A model generated the notes under the pieces. The model had not been told where the DNA came from and ran no database searches. It saw only the letters and a program-made list of their open reading frames with translations. A program made the translations under genes and the position numbers. From contig NZ_VTGY01000001.1 in the NCBI RefSeq assembly GCF_009729075.1, positions 62,001 to 126,000 on the forward strand: 64,000 nt of DNA. Reading direction: 5' to 3'. Shown here piece after piece: positions 63,163 to 64,000 of this stretch (positions are counted from its first letter, which is position 1; each line of letters begins with the position of its first letter). This DNA comes from Mycolicibacterium sp. CBMA 226 (GTDB lineage: Bacteria; Actinomycetota; Actinomycetes; Mycobacteriales; Mycobacteriaceae).

Positions 63163-64000
63163 TCATGACTGCCGGGGACCCTTCATCAGATCGACCCATG
63201 TCTCGGCGGTCGAGCCGAGGGTGCCGGCGGCGAAGACGCTGATGCCACCGTTCGGATCGAGGAATTGCCCGCTGCCGGGATCGTAGGTCGTGGCGCCCGG
63301 TCCGCTGGCTTGCGGTTGTCCGTTCCCGGCTGGGGATGGGGATTCTGCCGGCAGTGGCGCAGGTGAGTCCGGCGCTGGGGGTGGCCACGGCTGGGTCTGC
63401 GCGGCGCCGGCGGGAACTTGTCCGTACGGCGGGACCTGTTGGTCTGGTGGGGCCCGGAACGGCAGTGGAGGTGGTTGGGGTCCGCGCGTAACAGGCGGAG
63501 TTTGCGAGGGGAACGGGGGCGTCAACGCCGGACCTGGTCCGGGTGGGACGCCGGGTGGCAGCTGTACGACCGGGGGCCCTGGATCATAGTCGGCCTCCGG
63601 GGGAATGTTGGGATACTTGTTGGGCGGCAGGATGTTACGTGGGTCGGTGACCGGAGTGTCGTATGGCACGGGTGGTCCCCGCCACGGGTTGTTGCCGATG
63701 GGGACGTAGCCTGCTGGATCGCGGCACAAGTCGACAGTGGGTGCGCGCTTTCCGGGGAATTCCTGGCACGGGTAATTGCGCGCTCCGCGCACCGCGGTGG
63801 GGTCGTTCTGTGCCACCTTGCAGTAGAGATCCGGGGGGATGTCGCGCAGCGTCTGGTCGGCGGGGGTGCGCTGGTCTGGCGGCGGTATGAAGCCGGTCAG
63901 GCATGGCGGGGGATCGCCGAGGTTGAACTTGAAGTCGGCCTTGGCGCCCTCATCGCCGGGTAACTGCTGGGCCACGGTGAGCAGGACCGCGGTGAGGGCG
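63163..64000 (-). CDS. mceF: MceF-type protein, C-terminal part (5' end outside window)
   Basis: The frame stays open to base 64000, so the N-terminus and MlaD domain are outside. Visible: FKFNLGDPPPCLTGFIPPPDQRTP, GARNYPCQEFPGKRAPTVDLC, a long Pro/Gly-rich tail, and AAGTLGSTAETWVDLMKGP at the end. The first two blocks match those of the MceF at 47116-48573 (NDTPPCSTGF, ARNLPCITRPGKRAPTVKLC). It probably ends a second mce operon, on the minus strand, running in from the right. Confidence 0.85.
   Translation of the reverse strand, partial: ALTAVLLTVAQQLPGDEGAKADFKFNLGDPPPCLTGFIPPPDQRTPADQTLRDIPPDLYCKVAQNDPTAVRGARNYPCQEFPGKRAPTVDLCRDPAGYVPIGNNPWRGPPVPYDTPVTDPRNILPPNKYPNIPPEADYDPGPPVVQLPPGVPPGPGPALTPPFPSQTPPVTRGPQPPPLPFRAPPDQQVPPYGQVPAGAAQTQPWPPPAPDSPAPLPAESPSPAGNGQPQASGPGATTYDPGSGQFLDPNGGISVFAAGTLGSTAETWVDLMKGPRQS

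Overview
The window reads as a high-GC actinobacterial chromosome, almost certainly a Mycobacterium/Mycolicibacterium. It carries a complete yrbE-mce operon with Mce-associated genes, the end of a second mceF, an MPT51/antigen-85-type protein, an FprB-type reductase, a mycofactocin-type SDR, many acyl-CoA dehydrogenases and a double-length TetR of the Mce3R type. Names rest on motifs and family knowledge only; no database search was possible.

Layout. (1) 1-3858: a Tn7/Tn5053-like transposition module, made of the C-terminal part of a Mu/TniA-type transposase, a TniB/TnsC-type ATPase and a convergent TniQ-type zinc protein. (2) 3859-8339: an accessory stretch. A compact operon (4278-6198) joins two paralogous MbcA-like DNA-binding genes, a small HTH protein, a 52-residue ORF and a Fic enzyme with a built-in inhibitory helix, mostly through stop/start overlaps. 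An orphan XRE repressor (7516-7776) follows. The palindrome CTACTAGTAG lies upstream of both units. (3) 8340-37057: a catabolic island of acyl-CoA racemase, acyl-CoA synthetase, four acyl-CoA dehydrogenases, hydratases, thiolase, FadB, SDRs, P450 plus ferredoxin, a Baeyer-Villiger-type monooxygenase, CoA-transferase, aldehyde dehydrogenase and COX3/COX4-like membrane proteins. Two nearly identical 568-bp cupin cassettes lie in inverted orientation about 25 kb apart, at 9695-10262 and 35729-36296. (4) 37374-50847: a CAP-domain protein, then an mce operon (58-aa ORF, yrbEA, yrbEB, mceA-F, two Mce-associated genes, an MPT51-like gene), then a TetR. (5) 50891-64000: small and secreted proteins, an FprB-type reductase/Fe-S/hydrolase operon facing an HxlR regulator, an AraC/alcohol dehydrogenase pair, a diguanylate cyclase, and the 3' part of another mceF at the right edge.

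How it works together. A TetR-type operator, TGACYRGTCA in an AT-rich context, occurs at six promoters: both cupin cassettes (the second shared with a divergent acyl-CoA dehydrogenase), an SDR, both sides of the monooxygenase/hydratase divergent promoter, and the mce operon. This suggests one regulon that couples Mce-mediated uptake of a lipid-like substrate to its oxygenation, CoA activation and beta-oxidation. The substrate cannot be read from the sequence.

The most unusual items are the Fic/MbcA-like coupled operon with its shared palindrome, the inverted identical cupin cassettes, the new TetR-type regulon, the 58-aa ORF heading the mce operon, and the nucleophile-less mycolyltransferase homologue coupled to that operon.
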